A DNA stretch of 64,000 bases from Candidatus Berkiella aquae (GTDB lineage: Bacteria; Pseudomonadota; Gammaproteobacteria; Berkiellales; Berkiellaceae), in assembly GCF_001431295.2 (NCBI RefSeq), contig NZ_LKAJ02000001.1, positions 2,542,001 to 2,606,000 on the forward strand, in the 5' to 3' direction. Positions within the stretch are counted from its first letter, which is position 1, and the number at the start of each line of letters is the position of its first letter. Under the pieces are notes generated by a model. That model did not search any database and was not told the origin of the DNA. It saw nothing but the letters and a program-made list of their open reading frames with translations. A program made the translations under genes and the position numbers. Positions 9,801 to 17,660 of the stretch are shown one piece after another.

Positions 9801-10532
9801 AAAGGTAAAAATGCATCAATCGATTTCACTAAAGCACCCAAAATTAAAACTTTCAAAAATAAAACTAAAAGCCCTACTCCCATAAAACAAGAACCCCTAT
9901 CTGCGTCCTCGTCAACCCCGACGCCAGTATCTGTATCAGATCCAACGTCATCTTCTGCTCATGAGGTACAAAATAATATTTCAAGCCCTCAACAGTTACC
10001 ACCAGAACCTACTGTGCAAACTGTTCCATCTGTAGCACCTATATTAGCAGAAGGTCGTTTACCAGCTGCATTACGATCACAAACCATGCCTATGTTACCT
10101 CCCATCCCTGTTAAACAAGATGGCCCTAGTATGTTTTTAACGACATTAAGCAACTTTACCGCTAACAATAATACGCAATCAATTAATCATTTACTGGGAC
10201 TTTCGCTTTATCATAGTCAGTCCCCCAAAGCCCATCGTGATAAAGATTGGATACCTAAAGATCAAGAAGTTGAGCAAGTGAAAAAGCTACTTGAATCAAT
10301 AGGACCTAACATAATTGATCGCTATGACGACTTCATGAAGAGTCTACCACAACAAATGAGTAATCAAATTACGGTAGCAGAGATTGATTTAAAAAAACGT
10401 CAAGGTGCCTGCCTATTTGCTTTTAACAATGCCTATCAACTCATGCTTCATCAAAAGCAAAATAAAATCACACCAGAACAGACAATTTCATCCCAAGAAA
10501 ATCTCTCGCAAACAAAACCCCGTGCTCGTTAA
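6900..10532 (+). CDS. RasGEF (CDC25-type) domain protein, candidate effector
   Basis: This encodes 1210 residues. The ATG at 6900 has AGGT eight bases upstream. Residues about 715-900 match the CDC25 catalytic fold of eukaryotic Ras exchange factors: AKQFATELKQINLELL (from about 737), PNIVGFI, FYLEVAKNCKEMKDYTSVFA, IVAGLESSFASRL, FKNIRDAI (from about 862) and PYMGIYSKDM (from about 884) correspond in order to the usual motifs. A Gly/Ala-rich hydrophobic segment at about 640-672 (GVIATGLTVGIAVVPIGVG) flanked by Lys/Arg clusters may be a membrane hairpin. The region before it is helical and unrecognised; residues 990-1060 are Pro/Ser-rich. Bacteria have no Ras, so a host GTPase is the likely target; RasGEF effectors are known in Legionella. 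Delivery is inferred. Confidence 0.85.
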   Translation: MTTGENIQSEETATNAAVVFDMNEAQKKALEREKKVRSLYSGAFNDESFNHLNAIYAINLLLKNDGQLPIDFKIQNGTELLEGKQAVVYLLEQATELISNIEKQNEAIKNSNNTSKRALKTNALNKTNNHAVLSELMLTVEALEKHINEKQYTDIYVDTLKQRIQQNGITPEDVIKARSKFEFKRGNADALAKRVEGSKPLEQGPLVKNIFTKQYEELVKGFLDNSEYTYQVLEMNNNKIGIINMNGKFYNLNDIMKYANLNHLEFTPEDKEKYVNRLGDTNIKKTFPPITWVDDKQQVYAKNHDSITAMDEQFLANNPELNAISKAERMALNIYTGSFYSNSNNLIRGTMPLQNKQDFLPELIINTGMISSGLNGLNQGKPVSTFRTEFKLPKEVLEKRNKLATSKEGIDNDAIISTAIDKPLEIPDFGAFNDLLGDEYPYVGVVFHNVQGADLRGLSQKPFESEFTLAPGQIQYQGALDVQGGKIFVATPVATLTGLKEKARQYQEAKNVVPPEDEIVVKNNILSRLSDLNAKINALNTIEPKQYLKLLAALDNECQIAYNKDFKNQTHKTEIAAAMRNVLNNINHKPHPEDPSTANLKKQISIFEVSHVLDKKLANSQMEPKFKQKKLAKKNRKLMAGATAGVIATGLTVGIAVVPIGVGIASALALKKMNEQKQKGSNKTDEPNNKDEPQAGRRISRRRISLKRIRPINDKNPLEKFIHKTLRGNPRDTNNTAKQFATELKQINLELLGKITREEFNQKNFDKDEKVAPNIVGFIKNGNKIQDIVTADLLCAKSAAHQQAIFDFYLEVAKNCKEMKDYTSVFAIVAGLESSFASRLIDKKNYDRNEFKEFKELLVPMNNFKNIRDAIDNDKNHGENYVPYMGIYSKDMESLKGASGMDMDENTKNAAEAKVTAYKDNLFNELSRISHSNTAEPTPNSDMRGRIQRHEAKTDDELDKVSYAIKPKGKNASIDFTKAPKIKTFKNKTKSPTPIKQEPLSASSSTPTPVSVSDPTSSSAHEVQNNISSPQQLPPEPTVQTVPSVAPILAEGRLPAALRSQTMPMLPPIPVKQDGPSMFLTTLSNFTANNNTQSINHLLGLSLYHSQSPKAHRDKDWIPKDQEVEQVKKLLESIGPNIIDRYDDFMKSLPQQMSNQITVAEIDLKKRQGACLFAFNNAYQLMLHQKQNKITPEQTISSQENLSQTKPRAR

Positions 10533-10682
10533 ATAAAATTTAGGGTAAATACACGAAAAATGAACGTACAGGGTTTTAATATCAAGTCGCTGAGACTGAA
10601 ATTGCGCCCAAAGAACAAAATAGCAGTCGCAAAAGTCGAATGTAAAGCACTATTTAAATTAAAAAAGCAGATTAATACCAGC

Positions 10683-11420
10683 TTATAAAGTAAGGAGTCC
10701 ACAAGTTATAATCAACCCATCTATTTGCTTTTTTTCTTTATAATGTACATATAAATTAGCACCTATGTCTCCAGCAAAAGTTTCACCTACGAAAATGATT
10801 TTGTCTGAGATTTTTTCTTGAATAACCTTTAATAAGTTACGATCGTCAAATCTATCATATTGTTTCTTTTTATGAATCAGATCCACAATGCGGTAATATT
10901 CTTTATTTTCTGGAATTAATTCGAGCTCTTGCTTAGTGATATTGGACACATCGACTAACCCAGTTGCAGCCACATCATTACTGTGTTGAGCTAATAATTT
11001 ATATTCGCTTAAGGGAAATAAAGATCCAAAAATATAACCATTACCTTCCAAATCATCTCCTTCTATTCTAAATGAACTGGGATTTTTGGTTAATACTTTA
11101 TAAAAAGAATCATCAACTTTAAAATCAAAAGATCCATACCACTCACAATTTTCTACAATGCCTTTTGTAAAGGGCTCGCAAAAACGAATTGTATAAATAT
11201 TTTTATTGTGTTTACTTTTAGTTTGAGATTTCATTAGTGGAATTTTTATATTTTCAGATGCTACACCATTAGAATGCAAAGCCCAATATTTAGATCCATT
11301 GTTTCTCAGCTTTACGATCCATTTTTTATTGTTTTTTCCTTTTCTAACAACACCTACTTCTTCATTACGTGCTAAATAACCATATCCTTTAGGGCTTGGC
11401 TCATTTCCTGTAAATGACAT
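10683..11420 (-). CDS. Hypothetical protein, AT-rich, unknown function
   Basis: This encodes 245 residues with no family I recognise. It has no signal peptide or membrane segment. It is polar, mixed alpha/beta by appearance, with an N-terminal part rich in Lys/Gly/Trp (VRKGKNNKKWIVKLRNNGSK) and a hydrophobic C-terminus (IDGLIITCGLLTL). It stands alone, convergent with the RasGEF gene and separated from it by 150 bases that show no clear terminator. Very low GC and location suggest recently acquired accessory DNA. It may be another effector, but there is no direct evidence. Confidence 0.55.
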   Translation of the reverse strand: MSFTGNEPSPKGYGYLARNEEVGVVRKGKNNKKWIVKLRNNGSKYWALHSNGVASENIKIPLMKSQTKSKHNKNIYTIRFCEPFTKGIVENCEWYGSFDFKVDDSFYKVLTKNPSSFRIEGDDLEGNGYIFGSLFPLSEYKLLAQHSNDVAATGLVDVSNITKQELELIPENKEYYRIVDLIHKKKQYDRFDDRNLLKVIQEKISDKIIFVGETFAGDIGANLYVHYKEKKQIDGLIITCGLLTL

Positions 11421-11602
11421 TTTTATACCTTATTAAATTTCAAAATGATGCCAAGTATAATTAATACCTGGCTATAATCTATTTAAGACAGATAAAGTAT
11501 AAAAATTTTTTGACCAATGGATCTCAAAAATAAAAATTCGAACAGTGGTATTATAAATTTTTCTTGGTTTTTGAGCTGCCTTTATCGGTTATTATATTAT
11601 TT

Positions 11603-12352
11603 TCATGACAAACGAAATTCAGGCCGGATAGTACTCACACCACCATCAATCAGTAAATCGATACCTGTAATATATTGATTAGTGGTTAAAAACATCACGG
11701 TATCGGCGATTTCTTCTGGCGTTGCAAAGCGTTTTAGTGGCACCAATGCAGTCGCTTTGGGAATAACATTTTTGTCGGGAAAGATAGGTGTATCGGTAAA
11801 ACCTGGCGAAATGGAATTTACTCTTATTCCTCTATCTATCAAATCAGCAGAAAAGCTTTGGGCCAGTACGCTGATAGCCGCTTTTGCTGCAGAATAGACA
11901 CTTAATCCTTTCCAACCGCCATGACACGCCATTGAAGAAATTAAAATGACTGAGGCATTGGGATTAAATAATGGCACGGCTTTTTGTACCGTAAAATAAG
12001 CGCCTTTTAAATTAATGTCCATGATTTCATCAAAATGATGCTCATCAACGTCATCAAGGATTTGACCGCCAGCAATACCCGCATTAACCACTAAGACATC
12101 AATCTTGCTACCCATTTCTGAAACCGCTTTGTAGAGCTTATCTAAATCTGCAAGTTTGGCCACATCGCCTTGAACGGTGGTGATGTTGCCAGAAAACTCT
12201 TTTGCAACATTTTGCAGTTTTGCAAGATCACGGCCGAAGATAATGACTTTAGCGCCCTTGTCTAAAAAAGATTTGGCTGTTGCTTTACCAATTCCACTGC
12301 CGCCACCGGTTATAACAACCACTTTGTTATGAAAAGATTCCATGTGTATCAT
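11603..12352 (-). CDS. Short-chain dehydrogenase/reductase (SDR)
   Basis: This encodes 249 residues, typical of classical SDR enzymes. The Rossmann nucleotide motif TGGGSGIG lies near residue 15, NAG (VVNAGIAGG) near 90, the catalytic Ser is in ILISSMA and Tyr/Lys in YSAAK. The C-terminus has the common SPGFTDTP and YITGIDLLIDGG segments. It should act in the cytoplasm as an NAD(P)-dependent oxidoreductase; the substrate cannot be told. The start at 12352 could instead be the ATG three codons later. It is transcribed alone and diverges from the glyoxalase-like remnant at 12471. Confidence 0.85.
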   Translation of the reverse strand: MIHMESFHNKVVVITGGGSGIGKATAKSFLDKGAKVIIFGRDLAKLQNVAKEFSGNITTVQGDVAKLADLDKLYKAVSEMGSKIDVLVVNAGIAGGQILDDVDEHHFDEIMDINLKGAYFTVQKAVPLFNPNASVILISSMACHGGWKGLSVYSAAKAAISVLAQSFSADLIDRGIRVNSISPGFTDTPIFPDKNVIPKATALVPLKRFATPEEIADTVMFLTTNQYITGIDLLIDGGVSTIRPEFRLS

Positions 12353-12470
12353 CTACTTTTGAAAAAATGGGATAACATTATCGCCATTTCGTTACGGCTT
12401 GTCACTGAATTAAATGTGTTATAAGATCAGTCGCTTGTATTACTCTACCCTTCTTTTTGAAAGGTAAAAA

Positions 12471-12608
12471 ATGATAGCTCATCTCGGATTCTATGTTGAT
12501 GATTTGCAAAAAAGTGATGCGTTTTATTGTTCATTACTTAAAGTCATCGGATATGACGTCATTTATTCTTTACCCCAATTTGTCGCTTATGGCACGCGGT
12601 TTTTTTAG
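12471..12608 (+). pseudogene. Truncated glyoxalase/VOC-family gene remnant
   Basis: An ATG at 12471, preceded by a purine-rich AAAGG site, opens a 45-codon frame starting MIAHLGFYVDDLQKSDAFYC and continuing LLKVIGYDVIYSLPQFVAYG, which is the typical first beta-alpha-beta unit of vicinal-oxygen-chelate (glyoxalase/bleomycin resistance) proteins of about 120-130 residues. The frame then runs into TAG at 12606-12608 and no continuation is found downstream. I read it as the 5' stump of a deleted gene. The rest of the 12353-12763 gap holds no other gene I can support. Confidence 0.65.
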
Positions 12609-12763
12609 GCTAACCTCTCCACTTTTCTTTATTCTGAATACTTATCTAGTACTCGCTCTTTTTTCTTCTTCAAATAAGCACACCTTCTAACATAGTCTAT
12701 TCTTATATATGACTTATAAGCCCTTTTACGGACTGATTAATTGAACAGGGAGCCGGTGAGCTC

Positions 12764-13825
12764 TTGAAAACGCTGACGGTCATAAAACACCCTCTTACCT
12801 TAGTGATAATATTGATTATTATCGCAGAGTGTTTTGTCGTTCAGAATTTTTATACCCCCGTTGTTGGCGTCTTCTTTGGCATTGTAGCTGTTGTACATAT
12901 TATCCTGGGATATTTCCTTAAAAAGCAATGCTCAGCTTGTACTCAAGCCAATCCTATACAACCAATCGCTGAACCTACTGTAAATAACCTTGAAGAACAA
13001 CTTAAAGCAGCCCAGCAACAATTAATAACTCAAGAAAAAATGGCCTCTATCGGCATGTTAACAGCAGGTATAGCACACGAGATTAAAAATCCACTGAATT
13101 TTGTTAATAACTTCTCTGATATGACAGTTGAACTCGTCGAAGAATTAAAAGAAGAAATTGCAAAGTCAGAAAATATAACAGATGCCCAAAAAGAATCGAT
13201 TGATGGCATTGTCGAAGATATCGGGACTAACTGTAAAAAAATAAATGAACACGGAAAACGTGCTGAATCTATTATCAAAAACATGTTAATACAAACTCGT
13301 GCATCTAATGTTGATAAAATACCTGTTGATATGAATCAATTGCTCGAAGAGTATCTAAATTTGGCTTATCATGGCTTGAGAGCGCAAAATAACAAATTCA
13401 ATGCCAAAATGGAAAAGCAGTTAGATGCCACCTTGCCTAAAATAACGGCATCTCCGCAAAGCATTGGACGAGTATTCCTCAATATTATTAATAATGGTCT
13501 TTATGCAGCGAATAAAAAATCCGAGCAATTTTCCGCTGAATTACTGAATACCATATTTATGCCTACCATTTCGATCAGTAGTTCTCAAGATAACGATAAT
13601 ATTATTATTAAAATAAAAGATAATGGTAATGGTATAAAAGAGGATGTCATTACTAAAATATTTGAACCCTTCTTTACCACAAAGCCTGCAGGTGAAGGAA
13701 CGGGTTTAGGTTTACCGATTTGTTACGATATTGTCACCAAAGAGCATGGTGGGAAATTAGATGTCGTATCCAATGTGGGTGAATTTACAGAGTTTATTAT
13801 TACGTTACCAAAAGATAAGGCTTAA
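12764..13825 (+). CDS. Membrane-bound sensor histidine kinase
   Basis: This encodes 353 residues from a TTG start with GGGAG upstream; the start is the least certain part. Two hydrophobic segments lie at about 9-28 and 32-50, a coiled-coil linker follows, then the dimerisation/phosphoacceptor box with GIAHEIKNPLNF (His near 105), and a GHKL ATPase domain with the N box (NIINNGLYAAN), DNGNGI, and the G2 box GEGTGLGLP. It has almost no periplasmic sensing domain. It is the first gene of a four-gene operon with a response regulator-PP2C phosphatase, an RsbW-like kinase and a STAS protein, so it probably controls that phosphatase. Confidence 0.85.
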   Translation: MKTLTVIKHPLTLVIILIIIAECFVVQNFYTPVVGVFFGIVAVVHIILGYFLKKQCSACTQANPIQPIAEPTVNNLEEQLKAAQQQLITQEKMASIGMLTAGIAHEIKNPLNFVNNFSDMTVELVEELKEEIAKSENITDAQKESIDGIVEDIGTNCKKINEHGKRAESIIKNMLIQTRASNVDKIPVDMNQLLEEYLNLAYHGLRAQNNKFNAKMEKQLDATLPKITASPQSIGRVFLNIINNGLYAANKKSEQFSAELLNTIFMPTISISSSQDNDNIIIKIKDNGNGIKEDVITKIFEPFFTTKPAGEGTGLGLPICYDIVTKEHGGKLDVVSNVGEFTEFIITLPKDKA

Positions 13826-13828
13826 TTA

Positions 13829-15031
13829 ATGGGTCCTGCTATGGAAAATAACGAGAAGAGTACCAAAATCTTAATTGTTGATGACGAACCAGATGTTGAG
13901 GTTCTGATGAAGCAGCGATTCCGTCGTCAGATCCGTGAAAGCAAATTTGAATTGTTTTTTGCGCACAATGGTCTTGAAGCATTAGATCAATTAAGTAAAG
14001 ACTTAGAAATTAGACTAGTCATTTCTGATATTAATATGCCAGAAATGGATGGTTTGACCCTATTACGAAATATTAATGAAAAGTTTCCTGCCGTTATCCC
14101 TATTATTGTTTCTGCTTACGGTGATATGAATAATATTCGTGCAGCGATGAATTTGGGAGCATTTGATTTTGTTACAAAACCGATTAATTTCGATGATTTA
14201 AATGTCACCATCGATAAAACACTCACCCATATTCAAAATCTATTAGATGCACAAAAAACTCGTTCTCGATTAGATGGGATTTTACACGAATTGAATGTTG
14301 CCAGTGAAATCCAGCAATCTATTTTACCTCGCAATTTTATCAGTGACACTAACATTGAAATGTTTGCCAAAATGGCTGCTGCCAAGGAAATTGGTGGAGA
14401 CTTTTATGATTTCTTTTGGTTAGATGATGCAAAAAGTAAACTTGCTATCGTCATTGCGGATGTTTCAGGCAAAGGGGTTCCAGCAGCCTTATTTATGACG
14501 GTATCCCGTACTTTGATACGTGCCCACGCATATAATCACCTTGGCTCCCCTGGAGGGTGTTTAACCAAGGTCAATTCTGCCCTACAAAAAGATAATACCA
14601 ATGTCATGTTTGTTACTACCTTTTATGGGATACTAGATGTAAACACAGGCGTGTTAACTTATACCAATGCGGGTCATAACCCATCACATATCATTCGTAA
14701 AGGCGGTCAAGTCGAAACAATGAAAAATATTCATGGTATGGCATTGGCTGTCATTGAAGATTTGGTTTATAAAGAAGATCAAATAACTCTCAATATTGGC
14801 GATACCCTCTTTTTATATACAGATGGTGTCACAGAAGCAGAGAATCCGTCAGGTGCACTATTGGGAGACGAGAAGTTAATTGCAAGTCTTGATCAGTATC
14901 GAAATTTGGCACCTAGCGAATTAATCAATACAATTAGATCAGATATTATTACTTATGCGAATGGTTGGCCGCAAAGCGATGATATCACAATGCTTGCGAT
15001 ACGGTACTTGGCTGGCAAACAAACTCAGTGA
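13829..15031 (+). CDS. Response regulator with PP2C/SpoIIE phosphatase output domain (RsbU-like)
   Basis: This encodes 400 residues. The receiver domain (ILIVDDEPD, phospho-acceptor Asp near 67 in ISDINMPEMDG, Ser in VSAYG, Lys in VTKPIN) is followed by a helical linker and a PP2C-type domain with EIGGDFYDFFWLD, IADVSGKGVPAALF, TNAGHNP and LYTDGVTEAEN, holding the metal-binding aspartates. Such proteins dephosphorylate STAS anti-anti-sigma proteins when their receiver is phosphorylated. The neighbours supply the kinase upstream and the RsbW-like and STAS partners downstream. The ATG at 13829 lies 3 bases after the kinase stop; an alternative ATG is at 13841. Confidence 0.85.
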   Translation: MGPAMENNEKSTKILIVDDEPDVEVLMKQRFRRQIRESKFELFFAHNGLEALDQLSKDLEIRLVISDINMPEMDGLTLLRNINEKFPAVIPIIVSAYGDMNNIRAAMNLGAFDFVTKPINFDDLNVTIDKTLTHIQNLLDAQKTRSRLDGILHELNVASEIQQSILPRNFISDTNIEMFAKMAAAKEIGGDFYDFFWLDDAKSKLAIVIADVSGKGVPAALFMTVSRTLIRAHAYNHLGSPGGCLTKVNSALQKDNTNVMFVTTFYGILDVNTGVLTYTNAGHNPSHIIRKGGQVETMKNIHGMALAVIEDLVYKEDQITLNIGDTLFLYTDGVTEAENPSGALLGDEKLIASLDQYRNLAPSELINTIRSDIITYANGWPQSDDITMLAIRYLAGKQTQ

Positions 15032-15047
15032 ATGGAATACAACGCAT

Positions 15048-15479
15048 ATGACGAGCTCTCAACACCTAACCTTGCACTTTGCGAATAGTGCAGAAGAAGC
15101 TCCGCGGATCGCCAGGCGGATTGAATATTATTTACATGATAAAAAAATCAGTGATTCAATCATCAATAAGATCTTGCTATGCGTTGATGAATTAATCACC
15201 AATATCATTGCACATGCCTATACGGACAAACAAGAACACGCCGTGTTGCTAGATTGCAAAGTGGTTGATAATGTCATTGAACTAGAATTACGAGATGATG
15301 GCGTACCATTTGACCCCACAACCCAAACAAGACCCGACGTAAAATTATCATTAGAAAACCGCGATATTGGTGGACTGGGGATACATTTAGTCATGACTTT
15401 GATGGATAAAGTCGAATACCAACGCGAAGGCGACTTTAATGTTTTAAAAGCACGTATTTCAACAAATAGTCGAGGATAA
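15048..15479 (+). CDS. RsbW-like anti-sigma/serine kinase (HATPase domain)
   Basis: This encodes 143 residues. The start is placed at the ATG at 15048, after the previous gene's stop; a longer in-frame reading from 14955 would run inside that gene. The single GHKL ATPase domain has an N box (CVDELITNIIAHAY), a D box (ELRDDGVPFDP) and a G box (GGLGIHLV), the arrangement of SpoIIAB/RsbW kinases that phosphorylate a STAS partner and bind a sigma factor or another target. The STAS gene follows 3 bases later. No sigma factor gene is nearby, so the final target is unknown. Confidence 0.8.
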   Translation: MTSSQHLTLHFANSAEEAPRIARRIEYYLHDKKISDSIINKILLCVDELITNIIAHAYTDKQEHAVLLDCKVVDNVIELELRDDGVPFDPTTQTRPDVKLSLENRDIGGLGIHLVMTLMDKVEYQREGDFNVLKARISTNSRG

Positions 15480-15482
15480 CTT

Positions 15483-15827
15483 ATGGAAATCACCGAAGAT
15501 AAAATTGATGGCCAGGTAGTGATCTCCTTAAGTGGCAGAATTGACAGTACTGCTGCAGTGGAGTTCGAAGAAAAGTTAATTGAGATCATCGACAAGGGTA
15601 ACAATACGATGATCATTGATTTTCTTCGCATCCAGTTTATTAGCAGTGCCGGTCTTCGAGTATTACTGCTAGCAGCCAAAAAAGTAAAACCTTATGGTGG
15701 TAAAATCGTTTTATGTGACATGTCAAAAGATGTTAGAGAAGTTTTTGATATCAGTGGCTTCTCTTCTATTTTTGATATTCAAGACAATGTCACAGCAGCG
15801 GTTGCTGCAATTAAAAAAGCAAATTAG
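15483..15827 (+). CDS. STAS-domain anti-anti-sigma factor (RsbV-like)
   Basis: This encodes 114 residues, the full size of a stand-alone STAS protein. It starts MEITEDKIDGQVVISLSGRI and carries the conserved phosphorylation loop FISSAGLRVLL (Ser54/Ser55). In partner-switching systems the unphosphorylated form binds the RsbW-type kinase and frees its target. It is the last gene of the plus-strand operon, three bases after the RsbW-like gene, and is followed by a clear terminator. Confidence 0.85.
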   Translation: MEITEDKIDGQVVISLSGRIDSTAAVEFEEKLIEIIDKGNNTMIIDFLRIQFISSAGLRVLLLAAKKVKPYGGKIVLCDMSKDVREVFDISGFSSIFDIQDNVTAAVAAIKKAN

Positions 15828-15846
15828 TATCAAGCATTTATTCAAA

Positions 15847-15870
15847 GAAGCGCAGAAATGCGCTTTTTTT
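15847..15870 (+). terminator. Rho-independent terminator of the partner-switching operon
   Basis: AAGCGCA / TGCGCTT stem with a GAAA loop followed by a run of T. It ends the plus-strand operon and lies about 45 bases from the end of the convergent chemosensory operon. Confidence 0.85.
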
Positions 15871-15913
15871 ATGGCTGGCAAATAAGACGCTAATTGTACA
15901 TATAGATAAGTAT

Positions 15914-17122
15914 TTAATGATTCTTCTCAATAGATGGTGCACTTTTCTTATTCATTAATAATAAAGTGACATCGTCAGGAAATCCCCTATCTGTGCGAAT
16001 ATTTAAATGCGACAAAATTTTATCAATCGACATTTCAGATTGTTTAATCATTTCGAGTAGTTTATTTTCATTTTCTTTAAGATTCTTTCCATGCATTATT
16101 TCAAAAATACCATCTGAAGGCATCAATAAGGAAAACTCTGTCGGCAAATGAATGCTATATTGTTCAAATTCCGCTTTTGCAGTCACACCTACTGCATATC
16201 CCTCGCCTTGCAGAAAATAAGCAGATTGTCCGTCCCAGACGATTGGGCTAGGGTAATGTCCACCAATACTATAAAATAGCAAATTTTCTCTTAAATCAAG
16301 GACGCAATAAACCATGGTAAGATACTTGCCTAGTTTTGCTGTCAAAATTTCATTATTTATATATTTAAGTACTTGTTCCGGTTTCAAAATCGTATCATCT
16401 AGACGACTTTGATAATTTGATAATAATTGAGTAATCATCCCTTTTAATAACACGGTAACAAATGCAGAAGAAGCACCATGCCCAGAAACATCCGCAATGT
16501 AAAATCCCATTTTATCTTCAGTAATCTTAAAATAATCTACAAAATCTCCACTGAGAAATAAGGATGGCATCACTTTATATGAAATTTCATAACCATCAAA
16601 ATTTTTATTACCTGTAGGTAATAGTTTACTTTGCACAGCTTCTGCCGCTTTTTGATCAGCTTGAAGTTGTTCAAGCCCTTGCGTCAACAAAAAATTCTTT
16701 TCTTCTAATTTACGTTTCATTTTTTCATTTTCTTTAATCAATTTATTTTTTTCAATAACTCGACTAACCGTTTGTTCCAAAGCAAAATGCTCAAATGGTT
16801 TCACAATGTAATCCCAAGCTCCCAAACGTAATGCAGAAATCGCATCTTCCATTTTTCCTTCACCTGAAATAACAATGACAGGGGTTTCAGGAGATTTCTC
16901 TTTTAATATTCCAATTAATTCTAAGCCAGACATCCCTGGCATATACAAATCACATAAAATCAAATCAGGTAGTTTTTGTTCAAATAGTTCTAATGCTTCT
17001 TTACCATTTTTTGCTTTAAAAACAGTATAACCACTGTGCTTCAAGTAAAAAGAAATAATCTCAAGAAAGGTTGGATCATCATCTACAGTCAGAATGCATT
17101 CTTTTTGGATCATATTCTTCAT
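15914..17122 (-). CDS. Response regulator with PP2C/SpoIIE phosphatase domain, last gene of che operon
   Basis: This encodes 402 residues from ATG 17122, which has AGGTGG about six bases upstream; a GTG six codons earlier overlaps the stop of the preceding gene. The receiver (ILTVDDDP, Asp near 58 in LCDLYMPGMSG, Lys in IVKPFE) is joined by a coiled coil to a PP2C domain with FLSGDFVDYF, IADVSGHGASSAF, YSIGGHYP and LLMPSDGIFE. In place of the usual GGDF the first motif reads SGDF, still with the metal-binding Asp. Its place in a cheA operon suggests that CheA may phosphorylate it and that it acts on the STAS protein at 25198. Confidence 0.85.
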   Translation of the reverse strand: MKNMIQKECILTVDDDPTFLEIISFYLKHSGYTVFKAKNGKEALELFEQKLPDLILCDLYMPGMSGLELIGILKEKSPETPVIVISGEGKMEDAISALRLGAWDYIVKPFEHFALEQTVSRVIEKNKLIKENEKMKRKLEEKNFLLTQGLEQLQADQKAAEAVQSKLLPTGNKNFDGYEISYKVMPSLFLSGDFVDYFKITEDKMGFYIADVSGHGASSAFVTVLLKGMITQLLSNYQSRLDDTILKPEQVLKYINNEILTAKLGKYLTMVYCVLDLRENLLFYSIGGHYPSPIVWDGQSAYFLQGEGYAVGVTAKAEFEQYSIHLPTEFSLLMPSDGIFEIMHGKNLKENENKLLEMIKQSEMSIDKILSHLNIRTDRGFPDDVTLLLMNKKSAPSIEKNH

Positions 17123-17139
17123 ATCAACCACCTGGCTCA

Positions 17140-17649
17140 CTAAAATAGATCAATCTCACCAACATCAAGCGTGTGTTGCTTGATAGGCTGATGCATTGCT
17201 CTTGATTTTAACAATTGAATTTGGCTCAATGCTTTATTAAAAAACTCTTGATTATTTATGGCTTCATTTGATAAATCCACATTTGAAACCATGGCGATAG
17301 CTTCATCGACTTTAAATGTTCTATTGATTACGCCATTGGTTATTTGCGAAACCAGATCTTCTACTTGCACCAATCGCGTCGTATTATTAAGCACATTAAT
17401 TAATTGCGTTAAGGTTTCATTCGCACCATCAATTGAATTTATTACATTTGCACTTAATTTTGCATCTTGCGTGATCATTTGCCGTTTTTGAGAATTAACT
17501 TCTATTGTTTCACTTAACAATTCCACAGCATGGGTCAATAATGAATTTATTTGCTGCATTGAGTCTCTTGTGGAAATATTTTCCATGATCAGCAATTCAG
17601 AATATGCTTTGCAAAGCGTCTGCATTTGCGCAACTGAATCTGACTGCAT
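17140..17649 (-). CDS. Small helical chemotaxis accessory protein, CheZ-like position
   Basis: This encodes 169 residues, predicted almost entirely helical with heptad patterns and the segment RLVQVEDLVSQITNGVI, reminiscent of the Q-x-D-x-V-S-Q helices seen in CheZ and MCP-related proteins. It ends in GEIDLF, nearly the same as the GGIELF tail of CheD encoded just upstream. There is no membrane segment. The gene lies 11 bases after cheD and abuts the regulator-phosphatase gene. A CheZ-type phosphatase or an adaptor is plausible, but I cannot assign it to a family with confidence. Confidence 0.55.
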   Translation of the reverse strand: MQSDSVAQMQTLCKAYSELLIMENISTRDSMQQINSLLTHAVELLSETIEVNSQKRQMITQDAKLSANVINSIDGANETLTQLINVLNNTTRLVQVEDLVSQITNGVINRTFKVDEAIAMVSNVDLSNEAINNQEFFNKALSQIQLLKSRAMHQPIKQHTLDVGEIDLF

Positions 17650-17660
17650 AATAATCTCTC

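Noticed and set aside
12493-12690. 65-codon plus-strand frame overlapping the glyoxalase remnant
   Set aside because: It is out of frame with the recognisable VOC sequence and its product looks like random hydrophobic low-complexity sequence.
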